From NCBI GenBank assembly GCA_902626605.1, contig CACOFZ010000004.1:1-64000 (forward strand): a stretch of 64,000 nt of DNA, in the 5' to 3' direction. Below the pieces are notes generated by a model. It was not told where the DNA came from. It made no database searches and worked only from the letters and a program-made list of their open reading frames with translations. The DNA comes from an uncultured PS1 clade bacterium. Its GTDB lineage: Bacteria > Pseudomonadota > Alphaproteobacteria > MED-G09. This document shows positions 46,778 through 56,007 of the stretch, in pieces. Position 1 is the stretch's first letter; each line of letters opens with the position of its first letter. A program made the position numbers and the translations under genes.

Positions 46778-47484
46778 TTAAAAAAATAAAAAAAAGTTTA
46801 CCTTATTTAGTGATCATCTTGATTATTTTAAATTTATTTTTTTTCGTCTCAAACAATGAACAAGATAAATTTGATGAAGATAAAATTGTAAAAATTCTCT
46901 CTGAAAATAAAGATATTTTGCCAAGAATTTTAGATAAACTAGAAGTAATTGAAGAACAAAATAATAAAAAAAATATTTCTCTTTACTATGAAGATTTAAT
47001 TAGAAATGAAAATCTTTTCTTAGGGAATAGAAATGGAAAAGATATAATTATTGAATTTTTCGATTATAACTGTGGTTATTGTAAAAGAAGCTTTCCTGAA
47101 ATTATGGAGCTCGTATCAGAAAATAAAAATATCAAAGTTATATTAAAAGAGCTTCCAGTTTTAGGTGAAAGCTCAATACTTGCAGCAAAAGCTTCTATAG
47201 CATCGCAGAAACAAAATAAATATTTTGAATTTCATCAGGAACTAATCAATTTTTCTGGTCTAATATCACTTTCAGATATTAAAAAAATTTCGAAACAACT
47301 TGGAATTAACTACGAACAACTTCAAAAAGATATGAATAGTGATGAGACAATATTATTGATTAATGAAAGCTATAGACTAGCAGACCTTATAGGAGTAAGA
47401 GGAACTCCAGCATTTATTATTAATAATGATTTGATCCCTGGAGCAATCGGAAAAAATGAAATGTTGAGATTTTTGAATAAATGA
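46753..47484 (+). CDS. DsbA-family thiol:disulfide oxidoreductase (Com1/ScsC-like)
   Basis: A 243-residue thioredoxin-fold protein in the periplasm, with an N-terminal membrane anchor or signal (LPYLVIILIILNLFFFVSN). An N-terminal helical region (DKIVKILSENKDILPRILD) is followed by the active site FFDYNCGYCKRSFPE (C-x2-C) and the cis-proline loop VRGTPAFIINN. The N-terminal oligomerisation-like helix resembles the DSBA-like proteins found beside M48 proteases in alphaproteobacteria. The start could also be ATG 46765 (MSSLIKK). It overlaps aroQ in an ATGA arrangement. Confidence 0.9.
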   Translation: MEKKMSSLIKKIKKSLPYLVIILIILNLFFFVSNNEQDKFDEDKIVKILSENKDILPRILDKLEVIEEQNNKKNISLYYEDLIRNENLFLGNRNGKDIIIEFFDYNCGYCKRSFPEIMELVSENKNIKVILKELPVLGESSILAAKASIASQKQNKYFEFHQELINFSGLISLSDIKKISKQLGINYEQLQKDMNSDETILLINESYRLADLIGVRGTPAFIINNDLIPGAIGKNEMLRFLNK

Positions 47485-47918
47485 AGAAAATTATATATAT
47501 ATTAAATGGTCCAAACTTAAACTTACTGGGTGAGAGGGAGCCTGAAATTTATGGCTCTGAGTCTATTGATGATATTAAAAAACTTGCTGAGCAGTTTGCT
47601 AAATCAAAAAATACAGAGATTATTTTTAAACAAACAAATCACGAAGGTGAACTTATTGAAATGATTCATGATGCTAGAAAATCAGATGGACTCATCATAA
47701 ATCCTGCTGGTTATACCCATACATCTGTAGCAATATATGATGCATTATTATCTTTGGATATCCCCATAATTGAAGTCCATATATCAAATATTTATAAAAG
47801 AGAGAAATTTAGACATTCTTCTTACGTTTCAATGGCAGCGGATAGTGTCATTAGTGGTTTTGGTATAGATGGCTATATTTTTGCATTAGAAAATATGTTA
47901 AAAAATATTAAAAATTAA
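47481..47918 (+). CDS. aroQ: 3-dehydroquinate dehydratase, type II
   Basis: Third step of the shikimate pathway, converting 3-dehydroquinate to 3-dehydroshikimate. The signature ILNGPNLNLLGEREPEIYG is at the N-terminus, with the catalytic tyrosine in EPEIYG, the asparagine in LIINPAGYTHTSVAI and the histidine in PIIEVHISNIYKRE; the arginine loop REKFRHSSYVS completes the site. It is 145 residues, as expected. It sits between the DsbA-like gene (4-bp overlap) and accB (20 bp), the usual alphaproteobacterial order. Confidence 0.97.
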   Translation: MKKIIYILNGPNLNLLGEREPEIYGSESIDDIKKLAEQFAKSKNTEIIFKQTNHEGELIEMIHDARKSDGLIINPAGYTHTSVAIYDALLSLDIPIIEVHISNIYKREKFRHSSYVSMAADSVISGFGIDGYIFALENMLKNIKN

Positions 47919-47938
47919 ATATTTAAAGAGAGGTGAAT

Positions 47939-48382
47939 ATGGCTGATTTTGATAAAGATTTAATTATTTCATTATCTAAGTTATTAGAACAAACAGGCCT
48001 TAGTGAAATAGAAATTGAAAATAAAGATGTGGGAAGAATAAAAGTTGCAAAAAATTTAATTAACCCAAATATTTTATCTTCTTCTCCGAATAACACAAAT
48101 GATAATTTAGTAACTAAAGAAGAAACTAAAATTGAAAAAAAGGATTTATCGAATGCAATAAATTCACCTATGGTAGGAACAATTTATTTAAAACCTGATC
48201 CAGAGTCTGAACCTTTTGTGAGTGAAGGCGATAAAGTAAAAAAAGGCGATACTTTGTTAATAATTGAAGCAATGAAAACTATGAACAATATTCCTGCCGA
48301 TAAAGATGGGGTAATAAAAAAAGTTTTGGTTGAGAATGAACAACCAATTCAATTTGGAGACCCTCTAGTGATTATTGAATAA
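47939..48382 (+). CDS. accB: acetyl-CoA carboxylase biotin carboxyl carrier protein
   Basis: BCCP carries biotin on a swinging lysine between AccC and the carboxyltransferase. The biotinylation motif is IIEAMKTMNNIP (the lysine in EAMK), preceded by NAINSPMVGTIYLKPDPESEPFVSEGDKV with the thumb loop of the AccB type. The N-terminal part (LSKLLEQTGLSEIEIENKD) is the dimerisation region, joined by a short N/S-rich linker. I start at ATG 47939 with AGAGAGG upstream instead of the track's GTG 47933. It is one base from accC. Confidence 0.96.
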   Translation: MADFDKDLIISLSKLLEQTGLSEIEIENKDVGRIKVAKNLINPNILSSSPNNTNDNLVTKEETKIEKKDLSNAINSPMVGTIYLKPDPESEPFVSEGDKVKKGDTLLIIEAMKTMNNIPADKDGVIKKVLVENEQPIQFGDPLVIIE

Positions 48383-48383
48383 T

Positions 48384-49727
48384 ATGTTTGAAAAAATATT
48401 AATCGCTAACAGAGGTGAAATTGCTGTAAGAGTTCTTAGAGCATGCAAGGATCTTGGAATTCAGACAGTATCGGTTTATTCTACTGCAGATAAAGATGCT
48501 ATGCATGTAAAAATGGCTGATGAAAGTGTTTGTATTGGACCGCCTCAATCAAAAGAGTCTTATCTTAATATACCATCTATAATCGCCGCATGCGAAGTTT
48601 CAGGAGCAGAAGCGGTACATCCAGGATATGGTTTTTTATCTGAAAATGCTAGCTTTGTGGAAAAATTAAGCGCACATAATATTAATTTCATTGGCCCAAA
48701 AGCTGATCATATTAAAACAATGGGTGACAAAATACTTGCTAAAAAAACAGCTGAGAAATACGGATTACCAGTAATTCCTGGATCAAATGGTGAAGTTAAA
48801 AATTATGAAGATGCAAAATCTATAGCAAAAAATATTGGTTATCCAATTATAATAAAAGCCTCTGCAGGAGGTGGTGGAAGAGGTATGGTTGTTGTTTATA
48901 ATGAAAAAGAACTTGAGGAATCAATAAAAAAAGCAAAAGCTGAAGCAGATAAGTCATTTGATAACGATACTGTTTACATAGAAAAATATCTTAAAAATCC
49001 TAAGCATATTGAAATACAAATAATTGGTGATAACTTTGGTAATATGATCCATTTGGGTGAACGTGATTGTTCAATGCAGAGAAGAAATCAAAAATTATTA
49101 GAAGAAACACCATCTAAAATAATTGATCAAAAAACCAGAGATCATATTGGAAATTTAACCGTAGAAGCTCTCAAAAAAATTAAATATAGCGGCGCAGGAA
49201 CTGTTGAATATTTATACGAAAATAATGAATTTTATTTCATGGAGATGAATACAAGGCTTCAAGTTGAACATCCTGTAACCGAAGAAATAACTAAATTTGA
49301 TCTCGTTAAAGAACAAATAAGAGTGGCATGTAACTCAAAACTATCAAAAAATCAGAACGAAATTAACTTCAACGGTCATTCAATTGAATGCAGAGTAAAT
49401 GCTGAAGACCCTATTTCATTCATGCCAAGTCCTGGTAAAATTATTAACTTTCATGCACCTGGTGGTCCTGGTGTAAGAGTAGACTCAGGTTGTTACAGTG
49501 GAATAACAATTCCACCTTACTACGATAGCATGATAGCAAAATTAATAATTTATGGAGAAGATAGAAATACTTGTATAGCAAGATTAGAAAGAGCTCTTGG
49601 AGAGTTTGTTGTTGAAGGAATTAAAACTACTATACCTTTCTATCAAGAAATACTTAAAGAGGAAAAGTTTCTAAACGGTAATTATGATATTCATTGGGTA
49701 GAAAATTACACGGAAAATAAAAAATAA
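48384..49727 (+). CDS. accC: acetyl-CoA carboxylase biotin carboxylase subunit
   Basis: AccC carboxylates biotin on AccB with ATP and bicarbonate. The N-terminus FEKILIANRGEIAVRVLRACKDLGI, the ATP-grasp glycine loop IIIKASAGGGGRGMVVV, the motif HLGERDCSMQRRNQKLLEE, and the catalytic region FMEMNTRLQVEHPVTEEIT are all present. It is 447 residues from ATG 48384; the track's start at TTG 48375 lies inside accB. It is the last gene of the plus-strand group and ends 4 bp from the convergent mlaD. Confidence 0.97.
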   Translation: MFEKILIANRGEIAVRVLRACKDLGIQTVSVYSTADKDAMHVKMADESVCIGPPQSKESYLNIPSIIAACEVSGAEAVHPGYGFLSENASFVEKLSAHNINFIGPKADHIKTMGDKILAKKTAEKYGLPVIPGSNGEVKNYEDAKSIAKNIGYPIIIKASAGGGGRGMVVVYNEKELEESIKKAKAEADKSFDNDTVYIEKYLKNPKHIEIQIIGDNFGNMIHLGERDCSMQRRNQKLLEETPSKIIDQKTRDHIGNLTVEALKKIKYSGAGTVEYLYENNEFYFMEMNTRLQVEHPVTEEITKFDLVKEQIRVACNSKLSKNQNEINFNGHSIECRVNAEDPISFMPSPGKIINFHAPGGPGVRVDSGCYSGITIPPYYDSMIAKLIIYGEDRNTCIARLERALGEFVVEGIKTTIPFYQEILKEEKFLNGNYDIHWVENYTENKK

Positions 49728-49731
49728 TTCT

Positions 49732-50181
49732 TTATTTATTATCCTCTACAGAAAACAATGCTTCTCCAACGAGACCTATTAAATCGATTGACCCTTGAGT
49801 AAATAAAATCTCATCCCCGCTTTCTAAATATATATCATTCCCACCTGGCTCGATAGAAATATAGTTTCCTCCCAACAAACCATCGGTTGTTATTTTTGCA
49901 GAACTATCATCTGGTATTAGAATATCAGAGTTAATGGACATTAATACCTTAGCCTGAAAAGTTATGTTATCCAATTCTTGATTTGAAACGGTTCCAATTT
50001 TTATTCCAGACATTCTTATATCTGAGCCTAATTTAATGCCATCAATTCTATTAAAAACAGCTGAAACATTATAGTTTTGCTCATTATTAAATCTCATTGA
50101 CTGAAATCCAAAAAATAAAAAAATTATTGTAAAGATAATTACTACTACTCCGATTAATGCTTCAAATGTATTTGATTTCAT
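49732..50181 (-). CDS. mlaD: MCE-domain lipid transport protein MlaD
   Basis: MlaD is the periplasmic ring subunit of the Mla ABC transporter, which moves phospholipids between the membranes. After a single membrane anchor (EALIGVVVIIFTIIFLFFGF) comes one MCE domain: YNVSAVFNRIDGIKLGSDIRMSGIKIGTVSNQ and TTDGLLGGNYISIEPGG. It is 149 residues from ATG 50181 (MKSNTFEA), overlapping the previous stop as ATGA; the track's longer start reads the upstream gene. The other mla genes are not in this window. Confidence 0.92.
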   Translation of the reverse strand: MKSNTFEALIGVVVIIFTIIFLFFGFQSMRFNNEQNYNVSAVFNRIDGIKLGSDIRMSGIKIGTVSNQELDNITFQAKVLMSINSDILIPDDSSAKITTDGLLGGNYISIEPGGNDIYLESGDEILFTQGSIDLIGLVGEALFSVEDNK

Positions 50182-50555
50182 TGCTTGCTCTCCGGTGACC
50201 AAGATTCATAAGTTTTATTGTTTTTTTTACTGGCTGAGTTTTTAGGCGTATAAAAATTTTCAGTTCCAGTATTATTCATTTCATGGTCTTTATACCATGA
50301 TTTTTTATTAATTTCATCTTTAGGAATTTCATCAGTTCTAGAATGTATCCAGTCATGCCAATCAGCATTAATTTTCGAAGCATCAATTTGACCATTGTAA
50401 ATTACCCAACGATTTAGACCGTTTTTTTTATTTAAATAATATTTATTTCCGTCAGCATCAGTTCCAACAAGTCTGCCATTTAATAATGTATATATTCTTG
50501 TACCAAGTGTTTGGCTACTCCACCATGTAAAAATTTCTAAAAAAAAGTTTTTCAT
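50178..50555 (-). CDS. NDUFA12-like complex I accessory subunit
   Basis: A 125-residue homologue of the mitochondrial 17.2-kDa complex I subunit (NDUFA12). The family features are TWWSSQTLGTRIYTLLNGRLVGTDADGNKYY, RWVIYNGQIDASKINADWHDWIHSRTDEIP and the tail PYxxPxS-like YTPKNSASK. In alphaproteobacteria this is one of the few supernumerary subunits that bacterial complex I has in common with mitochondria. It lies 15 bp after aspS and before mlaD, about 40 kb from the nuo operon. Confidence 0.92.
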   Translation of the reverse strand: MKNFFLEIFTWWSSQTLGTRIYTLLNGRLVGTDADGNKYYLNKKNGLNRWVIYNGQIDASKINADWHDWIHSRTDEIPKDEINKKSWYKDHEMNNTGTENFYTPKNSASKKNNKTYESWSPESKQ

Positions 50556-50570
50556 TTTACAACATTCTTA

Positions 50571-52343
50571 TTAATCATCATCTTCGCTAATATTAATGCC
50601 CAACTCATTCAATTGTTCTTTAGATACTTTGGAGGGAGCGCCCATAAGAATATCTTGAGCCTGTTGATTCATTGGAAAAGCAATGACTTCTCTAATATTA
50701 TCTGAATCAGATAAAAGCATAACTATTCTGTCAATACCTGGTGCAATTCCTCCATGAGGAGGTGTACCGTATTTAAAGGCGTTGTTCATAGCACCAAATC
50801 TTTTTTCTACCTCTTCTTGGTTATAACCAGCAATTTCAAAAGCTTTCAACAAAATTTCCGGTTTATGATTCCTTATTGCGCCAGAAGATAGTTCGACACC
50901 ATTGCAAACGATGTCATACTGAAAAGCTTTTATGTCAAGAGGATTTAAACTCTCTAATGCATCAATGCCACCTTGAGGCATTGAAAAAGGATTGTGAGAA
51001 AAGTCTATTTTTTTATTAATTTCATCAAATTCATACATGGGAAAATCAACAATCCAACAAAACTCAAAGCTGTTTTCATCAATTAAACCAAGATCATTGG
51101 CAATCTTATCTCTGGCGCTTGAAGCAAATGCTAAAAATGTTTTAGGGACTCCACATATAAAAAATACAGCATCATTATCATTTAAATTAAATTTATTTTT
51201 TATGGCAGAGGTTTTTTCCTCTCCTATATTCTTTGCTATTGGACCTGATCCAGCGCCACCTTTGAAAAATATATAACCAAGACCTGGTTGTCCTTCTTTA
51301 ATCGCCCATGAATTCATTTTATCGCAAAAAGCTCTGGAACCGCCATCTTTTGCAGGTATTCCCCAGACTTTTACATTATCGTCTTTTTTTATTAATTCGG
51401 AGAAAATTTTAAATCCCGACTCTTTAAAAACATCAGTAACATCTGACATTTCTATGGGATTTCTTAAATCAGGTTTATCTGTAGCATATTTTGATATAGA
51501 TTCTAAATAAGGAATACGAGGGAAAGATTTTGTAACCCTTTTTTTAGAAGAAAATTCTTCAAACAAATCTCTTAAAATTGGTTCGACTGTATTTAATACA
51601 TCATCCTGTGTAACAAAACTCATTTCAATATCAAGTTGATAGAATTCGCCAGGTGATCTATCCGCTCTAGCATCCTCATCTCTAAAACATGGAGCTATTT
51701 GAAAATACTTATCAAAACCAGAAGCCATTAAAATTTGTTTAAATTGTTGAGGGGCCTGAGGAAGTGCATAAAAACTACCTTGATGAATTCTTGAAGGAAT
51801 TAAAAAATCTCTTGCACCCTCTGGGCTTGAAGCTGTCATAATTGGGGTTTGAAATTCCAAGAAATCATTTTTAATCATTTTATCTCTTATAGATTGAATT
51901 ATTTGTGACCTTAAAACTATTTTACCATGAAGCGTTTCTCTTCTTAAGTCTAAAAATCTATACTTAAGCCTTATATCCTCAGGATAATCAGGTTCGCCAA
52001 AAACAGGTAAAGGTAATTCCTCTGCTTCAGATAATACCTCTAATGAATCAACATAAACTTCTATATCTCCAGTTGATAAGTTTAAATTTATTGTATCTTC
52101 ATCTCTTTTAACGACTTTACCTGAAATTTTTATAACTGTTTCAGCTGTAATTTTTTCTGCTAATTCAAACGCTTTACTATCTGGATCAAAAACAAGCTGA
52201 GTTAAACCATAATGATCCCTTAAATCAATGAAAAGTAATCCGCCATGATCTCTTTTTCTGTTAACCCAACCAGATAAATTAACATTTTTATCAACATCAC
52301 TTATTCTTAATTCGCTACATTTATGAGTTCTATAATGATTCAT
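50571..52343 (-). CDS. aspS: aspartyl-tRNA synthetase (probably non-discriminating)
   Basis: Class II synthetase charging tRNA-Asp, 590 residues, bacterial type. The N-terminal anticodon-binding OB fold contains [22 protein letters not shown], motif 2 is [29 protein letters not shown], the GAD insertion lies in the middle, and motif 3 is [17 protein letters not shown]. The histidine after RKRD (His33) is the residue found in non-discriminating AspRS, where discriminating enzymes have leucine, so it may also make Asp-tRNA-Asn for GatCAB. Cognate tRNA-Asp is encoded at 14.7 kb. First of the aspS-NDUFA12-mlaD group. Confidence 0.95.
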   Translation of the reverse strand: MNHYRTHKCSELRISDVDKNVNLSGWVNRKRDHGGLLFIDLRDHYGLTQLVFDPDSKAFELAEKITAETVIKISGKVVKRDEDTINLNLSTGDIEVYVDSLEVLSEAEELPLPVFGEPDYPEDIRLKYRFLDLRRETLHGKIVLRSQIIQSIRDKMIKNDFLEFQTPIMTASSPEGARDFLIPSRIHQGSFYALPQAPQQFKQILMASGFDKYFQIAPCFRDEDARADRSPGEFYQLDIEMSFVTQDDVLNTVEPILRDLFEEFSSKKRVTKSFPRIPYLESISKYATDKPDLRNPIEMSDVTDVFKESGFKIFSELIKKDDNVKVWGIPAKDGGSRAFCDKMNSWAIKEGQPGLGYIFFKGGAGSGPIAKNIGEEKTSAIKNKFNLNDNDAVFFICGVPKTFLAFASSARDKIANDLGLIDENSFEFCWIVDFPMYEFDEINKKIDFSHNPFSMPQGGIDALESLNPLDIKAFQYDIVCNGVELSSGAIRNHKPEILLKAFEIAGYNQEEVEKRFGAMNNAFKYGTPPHGGIAPGIDRIVMLLSDSDNIREVIAFPMNQQAQDILMGAPSKVSKEQLNELGINISEDDD

Positions 52344-52431
52344 TTAGTTACCTTAAAATTATTTGAGCAATAGGACAATTTAAAAGTCTTTTGTCAAGGA
52401 CAAGTAAAAAAATTTAATGTATATGGTTTAA

Positions 52432-53583
52432 ATGGATTTAATAAAAACAAATGAAGAGCTTATTGAGATTTGTGAGTCAATAAGTAAAGAAAAATTTATC
52501 ACAATTGATACAGAATTTATTAGAGAGAAAACTTATTGGTCTAAATTATGTTTAATACAAATTTGTACACATGATAAAGAAATAATCATTGATCCATTAG
52601 AAAATAATATTGACTTAAAGCCATTTATTAAAATTTTAAATAAAAAATCTATTTTAAAAATCTTACACTCTGGAAGGCAAGATATTGAAATTTTTTATAA
52701 AATGTCTGGAAGGATTCCTAAGCCAATATTTGATACCCAAATAGCTGCTATGGTTTGCGGCTTTGGGGAGTCAGTAGGTTATGAAAAACTTGTTGAAAAA
52801 ACTCTTAATAAGAAAATAGATAAATCATCAAGATTTTCAAATTGGGAGAAAAGACCTCTCACTAAAAAGCAATTAAAGTATGCCATAGGAGATGTAACTC
52901 ATCTTTATGAAATATACCCTATATTAAATAAAGAGATAATTGAAAAAAAAAGGAAAGTTTGGTTAGAAGACGAATTAAAAATTTTACTTTCTGAAGAAAC
53001 CTATGATGTAAGTCCTGAAAATGCTTACAAAAGACTAAAAATCAGAAGTTATGATATAAAAACTAGAGGCGTAACCTATCAATTGGCTTTATGGCGAGAA
53101 AAAAAAGCTCAATTAAATAATATTCCAAGAGGAAGAGTTTTAAGAGATGATGTCATTTATGAGCTAGCTTCGATAAAACCTAAATCTATTAATGAAATTA
53201 ATAATATGCGGTCATTATCAAATGGGTTGAGACTTAGAGAAGAGATTAAGGAGGAAATTATTAATAATGTTTTAATAGGTTTATCTTTAAAAGATAGAGA
53301 TCTTCCAAAGTTACCAAAAAAAAGAAGTTTACCGCATGGTACAAATAGTAGAGTTTCATTATTAAAAATTCTTTTAAATTCGGTTTCTGAAAAATATGAT
53401 GTTGCTCAAAAACTTATTGCATCTACAAAGGACTTAGAAGATTTAATTGCTGACGATAATGCAGATATAAAGACACTAAAGGGTTGGAGATATGAGTTGT
53501 TTGGAAAGAGAGCTTTAGAGTTTAAAAATGGCAAAATTGCAATAATAATGAATAATAATAACATAGAGCTTAAGGAACTATAA
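52432..53583 (+). CDS. rnd: ribonuclease D
   Basis: A 3'-5' exoribonuclease that trims tRNA 3' ends. The DEDD catalytic motifs are FITIDTEFIREKTYW (Exo I), KILHSGRQDIEIFY (Exo II) and LKYAIGDVTHLYEIY (Exo III). An HRDC domain follows at about 210-290 (ALWREKKAQLNNIPRGRVLRDDVIYELA). It is 383 residues, the usual length. It is divergent from aspS with 88 bp between starts. It ends 4 bp from the convergent hdaA. Confidence 0.95.
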   Translation: MDLIKTNEELIEICESISKEKFITIDTEFIREKTYWSKLCLIQICTHDKEIIIDPLENNIDLKPFIKILNKKSILKILHSGRQDIEIFYKMSGRIPKPIFDTQIAAMVCGFGESVGYEKLVEKTLNKKIDKSSRFSNWEKRPLTKKQLKYAIGDVTHLYEIYPILNKEIIEKKRKVWLEDELKILLSEETYDVSPENAYKRLKIRSYDIKTRGVTYQLALWREKKAQLNNIPRGRVLRDDVIYELASIKPKSINEINNMRSLSNGLRLREEIKEEIINNVLIGLSLKDRDLPKLPKKRSLPHGTNSRVSLLKILLNSVSEKYDVAQKLIASTKDLEDLIADDNADIKTLKGWRYELFGKRALEFKNGKIAIIMNNNNIELKEL

Positions 53584-53587
53584 AAGC

Positions 53588-54268
53588 CTAATCTATAAGA
53601 CCTTTAATTAATTTTATTGAGATTGATTTTTTCTGTGATAAAGAGACTTTATCAATCAGTTCTATAATTTCTGAAACTCCTAAATAAGATCTCTCAATTC
53701 TCTGCATAAGAAAGTTAACTGTTTTTGGTTTTACTGAAATTTGTCGATCATTAAATAGTTTTATTATTAAAGCCTCCATTAATGTATCGTCAGGCTCTTC
53801 TATCGATGCAGTGTTCATAGCCTCTAGCCTGGAAACCAAGTCTGACATTTTGAAGTTTAATTTTGATACTTGTAAGGAAGAAGTTAATAAAAGAGCCTTA
53901 TTCAATTCTTTAGAGAGATTTATAGAGTGAAATAAAAACTCTTCCTTTTGCTTAGAATGAAAATTGTTTATATTTTCAATAATAATTACATCATTCGTAT
54001 TAAAAATATCATAAATATTTTTATTTTCTGAACTTAAAAAAGACCAGTTAACTCCTTCGAGACTTTTACAAAGTACGTTTACAAGATGAGTTTTTCCACT
54101 ACCTTTAGGACCAATTAAAATGCCAAGCTTGATTGACTTTTTGTAAAAATTATCAATAAAGTCTACTGCAACTTTATTTCTAACATTTACAAGAAAATCC
54201 TCTCTATTGAGAGCAGTTCTTTTTGGCATTTCAATTGTTAGTTGTATGTTATCATTTTCAACTTTCAT
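53588..54268 (-). CDS. hdaA: DnaA-related regulator HdaA (Hda)
   Basis: HdaA binds the sliding clamp and promotes ATP hydrolysis by DnaA, limiting re-initiation. Walker A is LIGPKGSGKTHLVNVL, Walker B is represented by VIIIENINNF, and the box VII-like arginine region is SDLVSRLEAMNTASI. The N-terminal QLTIEMPKRTALNREDFLV resembles the clamp-binding and RPALGREDFLV sequence of alphaproteobacterial HdaA. There is no DnaA DNA-binding domain IV. It is 226 residues. It overlaps the CDP-alcohol transferase gene by 11 bp. Confidence 0.9.
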   Translation of the reverse strand: MKVENDNIQLTIEMPKRTALNREDFLVNVRNKVAVDFIDNFYKKSIKLGILIGPKGSGKTHLVNVLCKSLEGVNWSFLSSENKNIYDIFNTNDVIIIENINNFHSKQKEEFLFHSINLSKELNKALLLTSSLQVSKLNFKMSDLVSRLEAMNTASIEEPDDTLMEALIIKLFNDRQISVKPKTVNFLMQRIERSYLGVSEIIELIDKVSLSQKKSISIKLIKGLID

Positions 54269-54827
54269 GATTTTCTCTCGTTGAGATTATGCCAATATTT
54301 TTCAACCATAATACCAAGTAAATACTCCATGATAATGATGTAAAAAATCCAATAATATAAGAAAAATAAGGAATTATTATGATTTCAAGTATGCTTAAAT
54401 TGATAAAGTTTGATAAATTTAATAAAATTAAACCGATATATAAAATTTGAAGGAATGTATTAAGTTTGCTTGAAAAAATTGGTTCAATTTTTAAATCACT
54501 TTCCATGAGCCAAGAAATAATTACAGCACCCAAGATTGCCAAATCTCTAGATACTATTAAGATCAAAAGCCATAATGGTATTATTCCAATAAATCCTAAA
54601 ATTAATATTGAAGAAACAATTAATATTTTATCCGCTAATGGATCTAAATAACTACCAAGAACAGTTATTTGATTAAATTTTTTTGCAATAAAACCATCAA
54701 TCGCGTCAGAAAGACCACTTACAATAAAAAAAATAAAACTTGTTTTATAATAACCTGATAGAATTAACCAAACAATAAAAGGTGTAAAAAGCAGTCTTAC
54801 AATAGTTATAATATTAGCAAAATTCAT
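54258..54827 (-). CDS. CDP-alcohol phosphatidyltransferase family protein (PgsA/Cls-like)
   Basis: A membrane enzyme of 189 residues with about five helices, transferring a phosphatidyl group from CDP-diacylglycerol. The signature D-x2-D-G-x2-A...G-x3-D-x3-D is in SGLSDAIDGFIAKKFNQITVLGSYLDPLADKILIV. It could be phosphatidylglycerophosphate synthase or the mitochondrial-type cardiolipin synthase; the motif alone does not separate them. It begins MNFANIITIVRLLFTPFIVWL, typical of both. It precedes hdaA on the minus strand and is divergent from purM (54 bp). Confidence 0.88.
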   Translation of the reverse strand: MNFANIITIVRLLFTPFIVWLILSGYYKTSFIFFIVSGLSDAIDGFIAKKFNQITVLGSYLDPLADKILIVSSILILGFIGIIPLWLLILIVSRDLAILGAVIISWLMESDLKIEPIFSSKLNTFLQILYIGLILLNLSNFINLSILEIIIIPYFSYIIGFFTSLSWSIYLVLWLKNIGIISTRENHES

Positions 54828-54881
54828 TAAATTAACCTTATTTAATTATATTAATGATATATTTATTAATATGTAATAAAA

Positions 54882-56006
54882 ATGACTCAAGTCATTAAAA
54901 ATCATAACAATGGGGCTGAGGCATTGAAAAAACAAAAAAATACCAAAGATCATAGTAAAAAAATAACTTATGCTTCATCAGGTGTTAATATTGAAAAAGC
55001 TAATGATCTTATAGAAGAAATTAAGCCTATAATAAAAAAGACTCAGAGACTTGGTGCAGATGGAACTATTGGAGGTTTTGGCGGAGTTTTTGATATAGGG
55101 CTTTTAAATTATAATGATCCTCTACTTATCTCATCAACTGATGGTGTAGGAACAAAATTATTGCTTGCAATCGAGAATAACTATTACGAATATATAGGAA
55201 TTGATCTCGTTGCTATGTGCGTAAATGATTTAATTGTGCAGGGAGCAGAACCACTTTATTTTTTAGATTACTTTGCAACAGGGCAACTATCAAATTCAAC
55301 TGCTAAAAAAATTATCAAAAGTGTTGCAGAAGGATGTATTCAGGCTAATTGTGCTCTTATTGGTGGTGAGACGGCAGAAATGCCAGGTTTGTATGAAAAA
55401 GGGCATTTTGATTTAGCAGGATTTTCTGTAGGCTTAGTTGAAAGAAATAAATTACTACCAAAAAGTAATATTGAAAAAGGTGATTTACTGATTGGCCTTC
55501 CGTCAAATGGTCTTCATTCTAATGGTTACTCTCTAGTAAGGAATATAATAGACCAAAAAAATATAAATATTACCCTACCAATGCCAGATAATAGTAAAAA
55601 AACAATTGCAGAAACTCTTTTGGAGCCAACAAAAATTTATGTGAAACTTATTCTTGATTTACTTAAAAGCTCAGATCAAATTAAAGCTATCTCAAATATA
55701 ACTGGCGGTGGAATTACAGAAAATTTGCCTAGAATATTTGAGAACGAAACTATTGGAGCTAAGGTAAACTTGTCATCCTGGTTGAGGCCATCAATATTTA
55801 ACTGGCTTCAGGAATTAGGAAATATTGACGAGGAAGAAATGCTTAAAACCCTTAACTGTGGTATAGGTATGATTTTAGTGATAAATCAAAGAGATGTTAA
55901 AAAAATATCCAAATTTTTAGAAAAGAAAAATGAAGATTTTTATATCATTGGTGAAATTGTAGAAAGTCAAACAGATAGCCCTAAGATCATTTATCATAGA
56001 GATTAA
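54882..56006 (+). CDS. purM: phosphoribosylformylglycinamidine cyclo-ligase
   Basis: Makes AIR in purine synthesis (ATP-dependent ring closure of FGAM). Motifs: TYASSGVNIEKANDLIEEIKP, GFGGVFDIG, LISSTDGVGTKLLLAIE, GIDLVAMCVNDLIVQGAEPLYFLDYFATG, IGGETAEMPGLY, and LPSNGLHSNGYSLVR. It is 374 residues, about 25 longer than most because of a basic, poorly conserved N-terminal stretch (NHNNGAEALKKQKNTKDHSKK); the only ATG in frame is the one used. It is one base from purN, so they are an operon. Confidence 0.95.
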   Translation: MTQVIKNHNNGAEALKKQKNTKDHSKKITYASSGVNIEKANDLIEEIKPIIKKTQRLGADGTIGGFGGVFDIGLLNYNDPLLISSTDGVGTKLLLAIENNYYEYIGIDLVAMCVNDLIVQGAEPLYFLDYFATGQLSNSTAKKIIKSVAEGCIQANCALIGGETAEMPGLYEKGHFDLAGFSVGLVERNKLLPKSNIEKGDLLIGLPSNGLHSNGYSLVRNIIDQKNINITLPMPDNSKKTIAETLLEPTKIYVKLILDLLKSSDQIKAISNITGGGITENLPRIFENETIGAKVNLSSWLRPSIFNWLQELGNIDEEEMLKTLNCGIGMILVINQRDVKKISKFLEKKNEDFYIIGEIVESQTDSPKIIYHRD

Positions 56007-56007
56007 A

